Source: Bacillus sp. FJAT-29814
Lineage (GTDB): Bacteria > Bacillota > Bacilli > Bacillales > Cytobacillaceae
Direction: 5' to 3'
Length of the DNA: 64,000 nucleotides
Assembly: GCF_001510715.1 (NCBI RefSeq)
Contig: NZ_LMTJ01000001.1
Coordinates: forward strand, 232,471-296,470
Positions 17,734 through 27,202 of this stretch are shown here, piece by piece. Below the pieces are notes generated by a model, which was not told the DNA's origin, did not search any database, and saw nothing but the letters and a program-made list of their open reading frames with translations. Each line of letters begins with the position of its first letter. Within the stretch, counting starts at the first letter, position 1. Made by a program: the position numbers and the translations under genes.

Positions 17734-19176
17734 TTGAATTTAAAAGGGTACGCTCTGGAGATGTTCCGATCAGAGCTTGAGGATGCAGTAGGTCCTGAAA
17801 ATGTAGTAGATGTGGTGAATGATGCGCAAAAGGATTTGGCGATTGATCAATATTGGCTGACCTATATGTGGAAGCAAAAAAACGAAGAACTGCCGTTGCC
17901 TTATTTTATCGTAAGGCCGGAAACGACCGAAGAAGTCTCGAAGGTAATGAGAATCTGTAACACCTATAAGGTGCCAGTTGTCCCTAGAGGAGGAGGCTCT
18001 GGAACGCAGGGCGGCGCAGCCACCATGTATGGAGGAATCGTGCTGGATCTCACCCGAATGGACAAAATTATCGATATTGACGAAGAGTCGCTCGTTTTAA
18101 CTGCCCAGCCGGGAATCAATGGACGTGTCCTCGAAAATAAACTCAATAAACACGGATACATGCTATCTCATTACCCATCCTCGGTTGATATCGCCACATT
18201 AGGAGGATATCTTGCCGCAAGGGGCTCTGGTGTCATGTCCACGAAATATGGCAAAGCCGAAGACATGGTTCTATCCGTAGAGGTGGTCCTGCCAGATGGA
18301 AAAATCGTAGAGACACTCCCTGTTCCAAACCATGCCTCCGGGCCGGGGTTGCTGCAGTTATTTGTCGGTTCAGAAGGAACGCTTGGTGTGATTACAAAAA
18401 TTCGTATCCGCTTAGATCCGTTGCCGGAAACACGCTTATTTAGAATGATTAAGTTTAACGATATTCACGATGGCATTGAAGCAGGACGGCAAATCATGCT
18501 CAACCGATTAAACCCTGCCGTCATCCGGCTGTATGATCCAGGCTCTACCAAAAAATCGTTAAAGGGAACCGGAATGGAAGCGGAAGGCGTCAATATGGTT
18601 CTCATGGTGGATGGATTCGAAAGTATCGCAACCGAACAGATGAAAAAAGTGTTAGAAATCTGCCTTGAAAATGAGGGGACGGATTTAGGTGAAGAACCGG
18701 GATTATACTGGTGGAATACCCGGTATGACTTCTACCGCCCGCCGCTGCAGCCGTCTTATCCGCTTTTATATGGAACAGTAGAAACAATTACCACCTATGA
18801 CAAAATCCATAAGCTTTACGATGAGAAAAAACGATTGGTAGAAGAAAAGTATAAGGAATATAACGCGGAGTATATGGCCCATTTTTCCCATTGGTATCCA
18901 TGGGGGACGATGATTTATGACCGATTCTATATTGCCAATCCTCCAGAAGACTCAAGGGAATTATTCCGGTTACATAACCAGATTTGGGCGGAATGTTCAC
19001 GGGTTAATCTGGAAAATGGCGCACTATTAAATGAGCATCATGGGATCGGTTTCAAACTCGGCTATCTCATGCCGGAGCTTTATGGCGATATGTTTGATGT
19101 GTTATTAAATATTAAAAAAGGCATCGACCCTAAAGGGATCATGAATCCAGGGAAGTTAGGATTCGGCATTTGGTAA
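17734..19176 (+). CDS. FAD-binding oxidase (AGPS/GlcD-like)
   Basis: A 480-aa flavoprotein of the vanillyl-alcohol-oxidase fold. The FAD domain (PCMH-type) has PRGGGSGTQGG (~84-94) and SEGTLGVITKIRIRLDPLP (~211-229). The C-terminal substrate domain ends in HHGIGFKLG and DPKGIMNPGKLGFG, as in alkyl-dihydroxyacetone-phosphate synthase and D-2-hydroxyacid dehydrogenase relatives. It likely oxidises a hydroxy acid or a polyol-derived compound; AGPS-type chemistry is an alternative. The start is TTG with GAGAGGGG 9 nt upstream. It is the first structural gene after the regulator, followed by an alcohol dehydrogenase and a sugar kinase. Confidence 0.82.
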   Translation: MNLKGYALEMFRSELEDAVGPENVVDVVNDAQKDLAIDQYWLTYMWKQKNEELPLPYFIVRPETTEEVSKVMRICNTYKVPVVPRGGGSGTQGGAATMYGGIVLDLTRMDKIIDIDEESLVLTAQPGINGRVLENKLNKHGYMLSHYPSSVDIATLGGYLAARGSGVMSTKYGKAEDMVLSVEVVLPDGKIVETLPVPNHASGPGLLQLFVGSEGTLGVITKIRIRLDPLPETRLFRMIKFNDIHDGIEAGRQIMLNRLNPAVIRLYDPGSTKKSLKGTGMEAEGVNMVLMVDGFESIATEQMKKVLEICLENEGTDLGEEPGLYWWNTRYDFYRPPLQPSYPLLYGTVETITTYDKIHKLYDEKKRLVEEKYKEYNAEYMAHFSHWYPWGTMIYDRFYIANPPEDSRELFRLHNQIWAECSRVNLENGALLNEHHGIGFKLGYLMPELYGDMFDVLLNIKKGIDPKGIMNPGKLGFGIW

Positions 19177-19214
19177 TCTAGGAGATTATTAGTTTTTAAA
19201 AAAGGAGTGGCGTT

Positions 19215-20252
19215 ATGAAAGCCTTATGCTATGTAGGCCCCAATGAATTAGCCGTTAAAGAAAAAGGCATACCTGAGATTGGGCCGGGGGAAGTCCTGAT
19301 TAAAGTGGCCTATGCCGGGATTTGCGGTACCGACACGCTAGCCTATCACGGCGGGATGACCAAACGGACAAAGCCTTTTGTCATACTAGGCCATGAATTT
19401 TCTGGAACCGTTCACGAAGCCGGACCTTCTTCCAGCTTTCAGAAAGGGGACAGAGTAACGGTTGAGCCGATTACCTCCTGCGGCGAATGCGACAGCTGCC
19501 AGAGAGGGGTCTACAATCTTTGCACGGTTGCTTTCAACTTAATTGGCATTGATAGTGACGGGGCGTTTGCCGAATATATTAAAGTTCCAGAGTCCAAGGT
19601 TTACCCGCTGGGAGATACGATTTCGATGCAGGCTGGAGCCTTAATCGAACCGCTTGCAGTATGTGTCCATGCCGTGGAAAAAGGAAATATTTCAGCCGGC
19701 CAAACGGTATTAGTGGTTGGCGGCGGTCCGATTGGCATCATTACCGCCCTGACTGCCCAACAAAGAGGAGCAAACGTATTCATTTCGGAAATTAATCCGT
19801 ACCGAATACAGGTCGCCCATCAATTAGGGTTTGAAGTGTTGAATCCGACCGAAGCGAATTTTCTGGATCAAATTCATGAAAAAACCCGAGGATGCGGTGT
19901 GGATGCTGCCATCGAAGCAACAGGGACCAATAATGGGATCGTTACCTGTATTGAAGCGGCCCGCACAAAAGGAATCGTTGTGATCGCGGGTTTACCGAAA
20001 AAGAAAGCCGATTTTGATGTGTACCGCATTATTGCAAAAGAATTGCAGCTTGTCGGAACAAGGGTCTATATGAAGGAAGATTATGACCAAGCTATCGAAT
20101 TGCTTTCGTCAGGGCGATTGGACCTAAACAGCCTCATAAGCAAGGTGGTTCCACTGGAAGAGGCCATTGTGAAAGGGTTTGAAGCGATTGACAACGGCGA
20201 GGATGCCATCAAAATCCTCATTTCAATTTCAAACGAGGATGAGAAGCTATGA
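19215..20252 (+). CDS. Zinc-dependent polyol/alcohol dehydrogenase (MDR)
   Basis: A medium-chain dehydrogenase of 345 aa. The catalytic zinc region is ICGTDTLAYHGG and GHEFSGTV, the structural zinc cluster is CGECDSCQRGVYNLC (~89-103), and the Rossmann motif is VVGGGPIGI. It resembles threonine/sorbitol dehydrogenases, so oxidation of a polyol or sugar acid with NAD+ is likely. AAGGAG precedes the ATG. Its stop overlaps the kinase start by four bases (ATGA), a translational coupling that argues for consecutive metabolic steps. Confidence 0.9.
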   Translation: MKALCYVGPNELAVKEKGIPEIGPGEVLIKVAYAGICGTDTLAYHGGMTKRTKPFVILGHEFSGTVHEAGPSSSFQKGDRVTVEPITSCGECDSCQRGVYNLCTVAFNLIGIDSDGAFAEYIKVPESKVYPLGDTISMQAGALIEPLAVCVHAVEKGNISAGQTVLVVGGGPIGIITALTAQQRGANVFISEINPYRIQVAHQLGFEVLNPTEANFLDQIHEKTRGCGVDAAIEATGTNNGIVTCIEAARTKGIVVIAGLPKKKADFDVYRIIAKELQLVGTRVYMKEDYDQAIELLSSGRLDLNSLISKVVPLEEAIVKGFEAIDNGEDAIKILISISNEDEKL

Positions 20253-21763
20253 ATGAACAATACGTTTTAGGAATTGACCATGGTTCAGGCGGATGTAAGG
20301 TTACCTGTCTTCGTACCGATGGAACCATTTATTCAGAGGCGTGTGTCCCGTATCCATCCCTTTATCCCCATCCTAAGTGGGTGGAACAGGAGCCTGAAAC
20401 GTGGATGAAGGCAGCCATTGAGGCGGTATCCAAAGCAACGGAGAAATTAGGTCCTCAGGGAAGGAAGAATATTAAGGCGCTCAGTTTTAGTGCCCCGCAT
20501 CATGTTGCGGTATTACTTGATAAGGATCGTCAGGTAATCCGCCCGGCGATTATGTGGAATGACCAGCGTTCTGGTGAACAATCCAAGCAACTGAACGAAT
20601 TATATGGAAAGAAAATATTTGAACTTACTTATAATGCACCGAATCCGACCTGGACGCTCAGCCATCTTTTATGGCTGAAGCAGTATGAGCCGGAACAGTG
20701 CGAAAAAATCGATAAAATCCTCTTTATGAAGGATTATGTCCGTTATCGTTTTTCCGGGCGTATGGCTACCGATTATATCGAGGCGGAAGGCACGCTCTTG
20801 TATGACATTGAAAAACAAGAATGGTCTGAATTCCTGCTTTCGCTGGTTGAATTAGATGAAAGCGCATTCCCTCCGGTGTTACCGCCTACGGATGATTGCG
20901 GTACCATTTTGCCTGAAATCGCTGATTTGCTTGGGCTATCAGAGCAGACCAGAATAATTGTGGGCACGGCGGACACGGCTGCTGAGGTCTATGGATGCGG
21001 TACGATCAAGGATGGTGATGGGGTCGTCAAGCTAGCAACTGCCGGTAACTTTTGCCTAGTTACTGACACGGTTACTAAGAATGAAAAACTAACGACCTAT
21101 CATCATCTTGTCGATGATTTATTTTACCAGAATAGTGCAACCAATTTTGCTGCTGCCTCTTTCCGCTGGTTTAAGGAAAGCTTTTTCCAAGAGTTTGAGG
21201 ATAGCATGAAGGTTCCATCGATATATCCTGAGATTATGAAACAGGTTGAATTAATTAAACCAGGGTCAGATGGGTTAATTTTCCAACCCTACTTAAATGG
21301 CGAACGCTCGCCGCATTGGGATCCACACCTAAGAGGAAGCTTCTTTGGATGTACCGCCCGCCATTCCAGAAGCCATTTTGCCAGAGCCGTCTTGGAGGGG
21401 GTCGGTTTTTCCTTAAAGGATTGCAGCCTGCAATTTCCTGATAAACGTTTGAAGAAGATGCGGATTATTGGCGGAGGCAGCAAAGGGCGGGAATGGGTGC
21501 AGATTATTGCTGATATCTTAAATGTGGAATTAGAGGTTCCTGCCAGCAGCGATGCCTCCTTTGGAGCAGCTTTGGTTGCCGCTACAGGAATCGGCTGGTT
21601 TGCTGACTTAAAAGAAGCCGCTCAGGCTGCTGAAAGTGTCATTTATAACCTTTCACCTCAGGAGAAAAATATCGGTGTTTATGAAGAGTTATTTTCCATC
21701 TACCAAGAATTACATTCACGTACCTATGAATTGTCACACAGGCTCTCGCAGTTTAGTTCCTAG
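20249..21763 (+). CDS. FGGY-family carbohydrate kinase (XylB-like)
   Basis: A 504-aa kinase with the N-terminal phosphate-binding motif GIDHGSGGCKVTCL, a MWNDQRSGEQ segment, and the C-terminal FGGY signature region with IIGGGSKGREWVQIIADIL and SDASFGAALVAATG. It phosphorylates a ketose, polyol or similar substrate in the cytosol. Translation is coupled to the preceding dehydrogenase, so the probable order is import, oxidation to a ketose-like product, then phosphorylation. Xylulo-, ribulo- and glycerol kinases all belong to this family and cannot be distinguished here. Confidence 0.9.
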   Translation: MNEQYVLGIDHGSGGCKVTCLRTDGTIYSEACVPYPSLYPHPKWVEQEPETWMKAAIEAVSKATEKLGPQGRKNIKALSFSAPHHVAVLLDKDRQVIRPAIMWNDQRSGEQSKQLNELYGKKIFELTYNAPNPTWTLSHLLWLKQYEPEQCEKIDKILFMKDYVRYRFSGRMATDYIEAEGTLLYDIEKQEWSEFLLSLVELDESAFPPVLPPTDDCGTILPEIADLLGLSEQTRIIVGTADTAAEVYGCGTIKDGDGVVKLATAGNFCLVTDTVTKNEKLTTYHHLVDDLFYQNSATNFAAASFRWFKESFFQEFEDSMKVPSIYPEIMKQVELIKPGSDGLIFQPYLNGERSPHWDPHLRGSFFGCTARHSRSHFARAVLEGVGFSLKDCSLQFPDKRLKKMRIIGGGSKGREWVQIIADILNVELEVPASSDASFGAALVAATGIGWFADLKEAAQAAESVIYNLSPQEKNIGVYEELFSIYQELHSRTYELSHRLSQFSS

Positions 21764-21834
21764 GGGAGGAATTTTTGCAATATTGGGAATTTGCCTATCA
21801 TCAGGCATTCTATACAAAGGAGAGTGTAAAATTT

Positions 21835-23184
21835 ATGAAGAAAAAATGGTTACTTTTATTCTTGGTAGGTAGCTTACTAGCAGGAATCCTTTCTGGATGT
21901 TTAGGCAGCCAAGCTGAACCGACAGAAACAAAAGAAAAAACAGGGAAGAAAGGCGAAACCGTCATTAGAATTGCTTCAGTTGAAACAGGACCAAAAACAA
22001 TGGATGTTCTTCAGAAAGCAGGGGCAGAGTACGAAAAGGAATTTGGGGTCAAAGTGGTAGCAGAAGCCGTGCCGCTAGCGGATATTTTTACAAAAATCAA
22101 TGCAACCTATGGAACTTCTGCCCAATATAGTGCGTTCCTTACTGGTTTTGTTGGACATATCTCCATTTTAGAGGAGCAGGGGAAATTAGCTGAGGTGGAC
22201 GATATCATTGAAACCCTTGGCGGTAAGAAAGACTTCTACGACGGACATATCTTATTCCCCATCAAGGGGAAAACGTATTGGATTCCATATGATTACAACT
22301 TAGGATATGGCTACGTACGAACAGACTGGTTAAAGCAAAAGGGACTATCTGTTCCTAAAACATGGGATGAATTAGTTAACGTTGCGAAGGCATTAACGGA
22401 TAAGGCCAATAATAAATACGGTTTAATTATGCCGTTATCTTCTGATGGAGCCACAAACTGGCTAACAAGCAGCTTATTGTGGGCCAATAATGTCCGTATT
22501 TTTGATGAAAATTGGAAGGTCATTCTAGATTCAGCGGAAATGAAGCCGAAGGTGGTCGAGTCTCTTAAACTGCTGAAAGAACTTCATCAATACATGCCGG
22601 CTGAAGCAACAAGTGCGTCTTATGCCGAGATGACAGAAGCTTTTATCTCCGAACAGGTAGGTATGACCTTCTACTCTGGTAGATTAGTTGACATTTTGGA
22701 AGCGAAAAATCCAGATTTAGGGGATAAATTTGAAGTGTTTGGTATTCCTATGAAGGATGGAAATGGTGTAGCCGCTACACTAGGCTATGATTCATTGGCT
22801 GTCTTGAAGACTGATCATACAGATGAAACAAAGAAGTTTGTGGAATGGTTCTATAAGGAAAAGCTTAATGACTTCTTGCATACGGATGGGGTTCATTACT
22901 TCCCAGCTCAGGAATCTATTTATAACAGCGAAGAATGGCGTTCTAACCCAGTCATTACGAAGTATTGGAAGACAGGTGTGGAGCCTCAGTATGAGCTTTT
23001 GAAAAATGCAGAGCTGCACTCCATTGACTCGGATGGTCCTGAAACCGATGCACGTCCTGGTAAAGTGTTTGAAGCCTTTTTAATTCCAAAGCTATTCCAA
23101 AAAGTGACATTGAATAATGAAGATCCTGAAAAGGCAGTGGAAGAGATTGCAGACGAAATTCGAAAGTTAGTTGGAGAGAAATAG
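21835..23184 (+). CDS. Sugar-type ABC transporter binding lipoprotein
   Basis: A family-1 (MalE/polyol type) extracellular binding protein of 449 aa with a lipoprotein signal (MKKKWLLLFLVGSLLAGILS then Cys). The frame can be extended to 21775, but AAAGGAGAG and the ATG at 21835 followed by the signal peptide fix the start. Motifs such as IPYDYNLGYGYVRTDWLKQK and PKTWDELVNVAK fit sugar- and polyol-binding members. It delivers substrate to the two permeases that follow. A hairpin lies right after the stop. Confidence 0.9.
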   Translation: MKKKWLLLFLVGSLLAGILSGCLGSQAEPTETKEKTGKKGETVIRIASVETGPKTMDVLQKAGAEYEKEFGVKVVAEAVPLADIFTKINATYGTSAQYSAFLTGFVGHISILEEQGKLAEVDDIIETLGGKKDFYDGHILFPIKGKTYWIPYDYNLGYGYVRTDWLKQKGLSVPKTWDELVNVAKALTDKANNKYGLIMPLSSDGATNWLTSSLLWANNVRIFDENWKVILDSAEMKPKVVESLKLLKELHQYMPAEATSASYAEMTEAFISEQVGMTFYSGRLVDILEAKNPDLGDKFEVFGIPMKDGNGVAATLGYDSLAVLKTDHTDETKKFVEWFYKEKLNDFLHTDGVHYFPAQESIYNSEEWRSNPVITKYWKTGVEPQYELLKNAELHSIDSDGPETDARPGKVFEAFLIPKLFQKVTLNNEDPEKAVEEIADEIRKLVGEK

Positions 23185-23190
23185 AGTTAT

Positions 23191-23221
23191 AGTCAGGCAG
23201 ATTCTCGAAGTCTGCCTGGCT
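23191..23221 (+). promoter_or_regulatory. Intercistronic hairpin between binding protein and permease genes
   Basis: AGTCAGGCAGA (23191-23201) pairs with TCTGCCTGGCT (23211-23221) over 11 bp with one G-U pair and a 9-nt loop. There is no T-run. It fits stabilisation of the upstream mRNA or partial attenuation, as at 8340, 46234 and 62087. Confidence 0.65.
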
Positions 23222-23246
23222 CTTCTACAAATAGGAGGCGGTTACG

Positions 23247-24215
23247 ATCGAAAGGAAGCTTTCAAAACGAGATATCCCCCTGGTACTCCTTTTTTTGATA
23301 CCCGGTCTATTAATATTCACATTCGTGATTATTATCCCTACAGGCTTTGCGATCAGCTATAGCCTCTACGAAGCATCAAGCTTTGTAGGAATCCCAACGT
23401 TTGTCGGTTTGGAGAATTATCTGAATCTCTTATCGGATATGCGTTTTTGGCGTGATCTATGGCAAACCTTAGTCTATGCACTTGGTTCGATATTTTTGCA
23501 AATCATTATTGGTATTGTCATTGCCTTAATCCTTAATCAACAATTTAAGGGACGGGATTTTGTCAGAGGAGTATCAGTTGTTCCATATATTATTCCAGTA
23601 ATTGTTGTTACGATGGGCTGGGAATGGATTCTCGATACGAACTTTGGGATTATCAATAAAACATTGGCGTCCATAGGATTAGGTAATATTAATTTCCTAT
23701 CTATGGATCTTGCTATGCTCACTTCTATTCTATTATCTGTTTGGACATGGACTCCTTTTGTCACTCTTGTCTTCCTATCGGGATTACAGACAATTTCACA
23801 TGATTTGTACGAGAGTGCGACATTGGATGGGGCAAATGGCTGGCAGCAATTTTGGAGAATTACCATTCCTATGATGAAAGACTTGTTAATTACGATTGTC
23901 CTTCTTCGCGGGCTTTGGATGTTCAATAAATTTGATTTAGTGTGGTTATTGACGGGGGGCGGACCGCTTGAAAAAACGGAAACCCTTCCCATCTATATAT
24001 ATTTAAAAACGTTCAAGCTAAACGAAGTAGGGTATGGCGCTACGGTGGCCGTTACTTCTGCTGTCATTATGATGGTGATCATGTATGTTTATTTAAAAAT
24101 GACAAACTATTCACCGAAGGATAAGCAATTAAAGAAGCGGGAAGCTGCGGAGGCGCAAGAGCAATTATCAGCTCTCAATCAAGGAATTTCTATTAAAGGA
24201 GACAGCAGCCTATGA
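23247..24215 (+). CDS. Sugar ABC transporter permease (MalF-like), apparent ATC start
   Basis: A MalF/UgpA-type permease with six membrane segments and the EAA loop ESATLDGANGWQQFWRITIP. The reading frame upstream of the membrane domain reads ERKLSKRDIPLVLLFLIPG, the normal cytoplasmic N-terminus, but has no ATG, GTG or TTG. The codon in the starting position, 8 nt after AGGAGG (23233-23238), is ATC at 23247. The first standard start is TTG at 23295, inside the first membrane segment and without a ribosome-binding site. Either initiation is at a rare AUC codon, or a point change or base-call error has altered the ATG. The C-terminus overlaps the next permease by ATGA. Confidence 0.8.
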   Translation: MERKLSKRDIPLVLLFLIPGLLIFTFVIIIPTGFAISYSLYEASSFVGIPTFVGLENYLNLLSDMRFWRDLWQTLVYALGSIFLQIIIGIVIALILNQQFKGRDFVRGVSVVPYIIPVIVVTMGWEWILDTNFGIINKTLASIGLGNINFLSMDLAMLTSILLSVWTWTPFVTLVFLSGLQTISHDLYESATLDGANGWQQFWRITIPMMKDLLITIVLLRGLWMFNKFDLVWLLTGGGPLEKTETLPIYIYLKTFKLNEVGYGATVAVTSAVIMMVIMYVYLKMTNYSPKDKQLKKREAAEAQEQLSALNQGISIKGDSSL

Positions 24216-25042
24216 AAAAAAGCATACGTTCCCAAATAACCATCTACATTCTGGCAGCTTTTGTCTTTCTTTATTCTTTTTTTCCTATCTATTGGATTAC
24301 GATATCGCCATTACGTGGGGTCAAGGGGTTTTTTGAAAATAGCACCTCTTTATTGCCAACTTCATTTGATTTAACCTTCTTTGTGAATATATGGAATGAG
24401 ACAAATTTCCCATTGTATTATAAGAATAGTTTCATAGTAGCGATTGCTACAACCGTTGTTACGGTTATTTTTTCAAGTCTCATCGCCTATGTGCTGACTC
24501 GTTTTCATTTTCGTGGAAAAAATTTGATGCTGAACGGCATGTTAATCGGTTATATGTTGCCGCCAATGTTATTGGCGATTCCGCTGTTAGGAATGTTCAT
24601 TTCCTTTGGTATTGACGATTCATTGTTTGGGTTATCCATCTCCCATATTGCAATGACGCTGCCGTTTGGTGTCTGGATGCTAAATAGCTTTTTCAAGACG
24701 ATTCCATTTGAGCTGGAGGAAAGTGCCTGGATGGACGGGGCTAGTCGATTTCAGGCTTTGTACCACGTTATTTTGCCTTTGCTTATTCCAGGGGTCATCA
24801 GCGTAGGGGTATTTTCGTTTATTGTTTCCTTTACAGACTATACGTTTGGACTCATGATGGTTTCTTCTGAAGTGAATAAAACGATTCCTATCGGATTGGC
24901 AGGTATAAAAGAGTCGACCTCCCTACAGCGCGGGGAATTGCTTGCAGGCGCCGCCATGATTATTGTCCCGATGGTTGTTTTGTTCTCCTTTGTTACGAAG
25001 TATTTTATTAAAGGTCTTACAGCAGGGGCAGTAAAAGGGTAG
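24212..25042 (+). CDS. Sugar ABC transporter permease (MalG-like)
   Basis: A MalG/UgpE-type permease of 276 aa with six membrane segments and the EAA motif ESAWMDGASRFQALYHVILPL. It pairs with the MalF-like subunit to form the channel; the ATG lies in a four-base ATGA overlap, so the two are translationally coupled. No ATP-binding subunit is encoded in the island. In Bacillus several sugar importers share one ATPase (MsmX), which is the likely solution here. Confidence 0.92.
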   Translation: MKKSIRSQITIYILAAFVFLYSFFPIYWITISPLRGVKGFFENSTSLLPTSFDLTFFVNIWNETNFPLYYKNSFIVAIATTVVTVIFSSLIAYVLTRFHFRGKNLMLNGMLIGYMLPPMLLAIPLLGMFISFGIDDSLFGLSISHIAMTLPFGVWMLNSFFKTIPFELEESAWMDGASRFQALYHVILPLLIPGVISVGVFSFIVSFTDYTFGLMMVSSEVNKTIPIGLAGIKESTSLQRGELLAGAAMIIVPMVVLFSFVTKYFIKGLTAGAVKG

Positions 25043-25060
25043 GCGGCGGTAGCTCCGAAG

Positions 25061-25075
25061 TGGTGTCAGACACGC
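25061..25075. repeat. GGTGTCAGACAC-type palindrome
   Basis: GTGGTGTCAGACACG sits in the short gap before the SDR gene. GTGTC...GACAC is a short palindrome resembling a GGxGTCAGACxCC element that appears in many Bacillaceae intergenic regions (from memory, not checked). A related GGGGTCAGACCC lies at 58302. Confidence 0.35.
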
Positions 25076-25122
25076 CTTGGATTAAGTCGAATAGCAAGCA
25101 GCAGGCAGGAGATGATTGGGCT

Positions 25123-25923
25123 ATGTTCGAATTAGATGTTAATGAGCGAAACGTTGTTGTTACGGGTGGAAGCAGCGGAATCGGGTTAGCTATAAGTAAG
25201 GCATTTTTGCAAAAAGGGGCTAACGTAAGTAATTGGGATATTCATCTAACAGATGAGGTAAAGCAATTGTTGGATGAATATCCCTCTAGATTTCAGTATC
25301 TCGAAGTGGATGTTATCGAGGAAAGTTCAATCATTAAAGCGATGGAGAATACATGGGGAACAGTCGATGTGCTCATCAACAACGCTGGAATCATAAGTAA
25401 GTCGCCGCTAGAGAGTATTCGTATCGAAGACTGGAATCGCATCTATGATATTAATGTTCGAGGCACCATGTTGGTTACAAAAAATCTTGTGTGGAAATTG
25501 AGAAAGTCCGGGACAGGGCGGGTCATAAACCTCTCTTCCATGACTGCAAAAATTGGACTGGAAACTTACAGTCTTTATTCCTCAACAAAGGCAGCTGTCT
25601 CGAATTTGACCAAAGTGTGGGCGCTGGAATTGGCCAAGGATGGTATTACGGTAAATGCCTTATGTCCAGGTTGGGCTGATACAGCGATGAAGGAAAAACT
25701 CGTTCAGGGTATCGCTGGGATCCACAATATTCCTAACGATGAGGCGGAGGAGCTAATTTTAGAACACGTCCCGCAAAAAAGGTTTATTCATCCTGAAGAA
25801 ATTGCCTTCTGCTGCCTCTTTATTGCAAGTACTCTTGCGGGAGCAATCAGCGGACAGGAACTATTTATTGATACTGGGCTGACGAATATGTTTAAACCTG
25901 GGGTGCATGCCACGGATATATAG
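25123..25923 (+). CDS. SDR-family dehydrogenase
   Basis: A classical SDR of 266 aa starting MFELDVNERNVVVTGGSSG, with cofactor motif TGGSSGIGLAIS, NNAGII, catalytic NLSSMT Ser and YSSTK. The first open codon is at 25060, but the sequence before 25123 is not SDR-like; AGGAG with about 10 nt spacing precedes the ATG at 25123. It lies between the ABC permeases and an iron alcohol dehydrogenase, and probably handles the imported polyol or a derivative. Confidence 0.86.
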   Translation: MFELDVNERNVVVTGGSSGIGLAISKAFLQKGANVSNWDIHLTDEVKQLLDEYPSRFQYLEVDVIEESSIIKAMENTWGTVDVLINNAGIISKSPLESIRIEDWNRIYDINVRGTMLVTKNLVWKLRKSGTGRVINLSSMTAKIGLETYSLYSSTKAAVSNLTKVWALELAKDGITVNALCPGWADTAMKEKLVQGIAGIHNIPNDEAEELILEHVPQKRFIHPEEIAFCCLFIASTLAGAISGQELFIDTGLTNMFKPGVHATDI

Positions 25924-26014
25924 TGTTGGAAAAACGGGTTAAGCCCCCAATCAGGTAAGGCATTAATGCAGTGGGCGACTGACCTCATAGCAGAAATTAA
26001 ACGAGGTGAATGGA

Positions 26015-27202
26015 ATGGAAGGTTTTGCAGTATTTCATACTCCGGAAAAAGTTTTATACGGATGCGGGTCTTTCCGGCAGGCAGGAAAGGAGGCGGCTGC
26101 CAAGGGGAAAAAGGCACTGATTATTACCGATGAGGTCATGACAAAGCTTGGGTATGTAGCGGAATTGCGACAACTGCTGACGGCAGAAGGCGTTGAAAGT
26201 GTTGTCTATAGTGGGGTGGCTTCTGAGCCAACCGATCAATACGTTGCCGAAGCGCTTGAAATACTCTACAGTGAGGCATGTGACGTAGTGCTGTCGCTCG
26301 GCGGCGGCAGCTGCATCGACACGGCTAAAGCGATTGTGGTCCTCGAGAAGAATGGCGGCTATATCGGGGATTATATGGGCGGCCAAAAAGACTGTACCCA
26401 GCCAAGGGTTCCCCACATTGCTCTTCCAACAACAGCAGGCACCGGGTCAGAGGCAACCGATGTAACGGTGATTACCAATACATCGACTGATGTGAAAATG
26501 ATGATTAAGCACCCGGTGTTTATGCCGGCCGTTGCTATTGTAGATCCGTATTTAACACAGTCTGCTCCACCGCAGATTGTGGCAGCGACCGGGGGTGACG
26601 CCCTTTGCCACGCCATTGAAGCCTATTTATCGAAGAAAGCGCATCCGATGACCGACACATTGGCTAAATCGGCGATTGGGCTGATTGTTCGCTCGCTTGA
26701 GCGAGCCTATCATGATCCCACTGACTTAGATGCGAAGGAAGCGATGTGTTTAGGCTCCCTGCAGGCGGGGATGGCGTTTTCGAATGCTTCCGTCACCCTG
26801 GTCCATGGGATGTCCCGCCCGATTGGTGCGCTTTTTCATGTCCCGCATGGGCTGTCAAACGCGATGTTGCTTCCGGCTGTTCTTGAGTTCAGCAAAACGT
26901 CTTGTACGAAACAATTGGCGGAGATTTGCGAATTATTCTTTGAAAAAGGGAATAAGGTTTCTGATGGGGATGTTTCTGAGAAAGCAGACGCAGTCATTCA
27001 CAGAATTAAGGAAATGTGCCGGAGCCTGGATATCCCGGATCTAAAAAGCTGGGGCATTCCCGAACAAGAATTCCAAGCAGCCCTCGAAAAAATGGCAGGA
27101 GATGCCCTGGCCAGCGGAAGTCCAGCGAACAACCCAAAAGTACCAACCAAAGAAGAAATCATCAGCCTCTATCAAACATGCTATCAATACATGACGGTCT
27201 AA
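26015..27202 (+). CDS. Iron-containing alcohol dehydrogenase
   Basis: A group III (Fe-dependent) alcohol dehydrogenase of 395 aa. It has GGGSCIDTAKAI (cofactor), LPTTAGTGSEATDVTVI, and metal-binding His residues in HAIEAYLS and HGMSRPIGALFHVPHG. It would interconvert an alcohol and an aldehyde or ketone with NAD(P)H. A GTG at 26006 lies inside the ribosome-binding site GAGGTG, so the ATG at 26015 is the start. The codon use is clearly more GC-rich than in region A. The next gene encodes an aldehyde dehydrogenase, suggesting alcohol, aldehyde, acyl steps. Confidence 0.9.
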   Translation: MEGFAVFHTPEKVLYGCGSFRQAGKEAAAKGKKALIITDEVMTKLGYVAELRQLLTAEGVESVVYSGVASEPTDQYVAEALEILYSEACDVVLSLGGGSCIDTAKAIVVLEKNGGYIGDYMGGQKDCTQPRVPHIALPTTAGTGSEATDVTVITNTSTDVKMMIKHPVFMPAVAIVDPYLTQSAPPQIVAATGGDALCHAIEAYLSKKAHPMTDTLAKSAIGLIVRSLERAYHDPTDLDAKEAMCLGSLQAGMAFSNASVTLVHGMSRPIGALFHVPHGLSNAMLLPAVLEFSKTSCTKQLAEICELFFEKGNKVSDGDVSEKADAVIHRIKEMCRSLDIPDLKSWGIPEQEFQAALEKMAGDALASGSPANNPKVPTKEEIISLYQTCYQYMTV

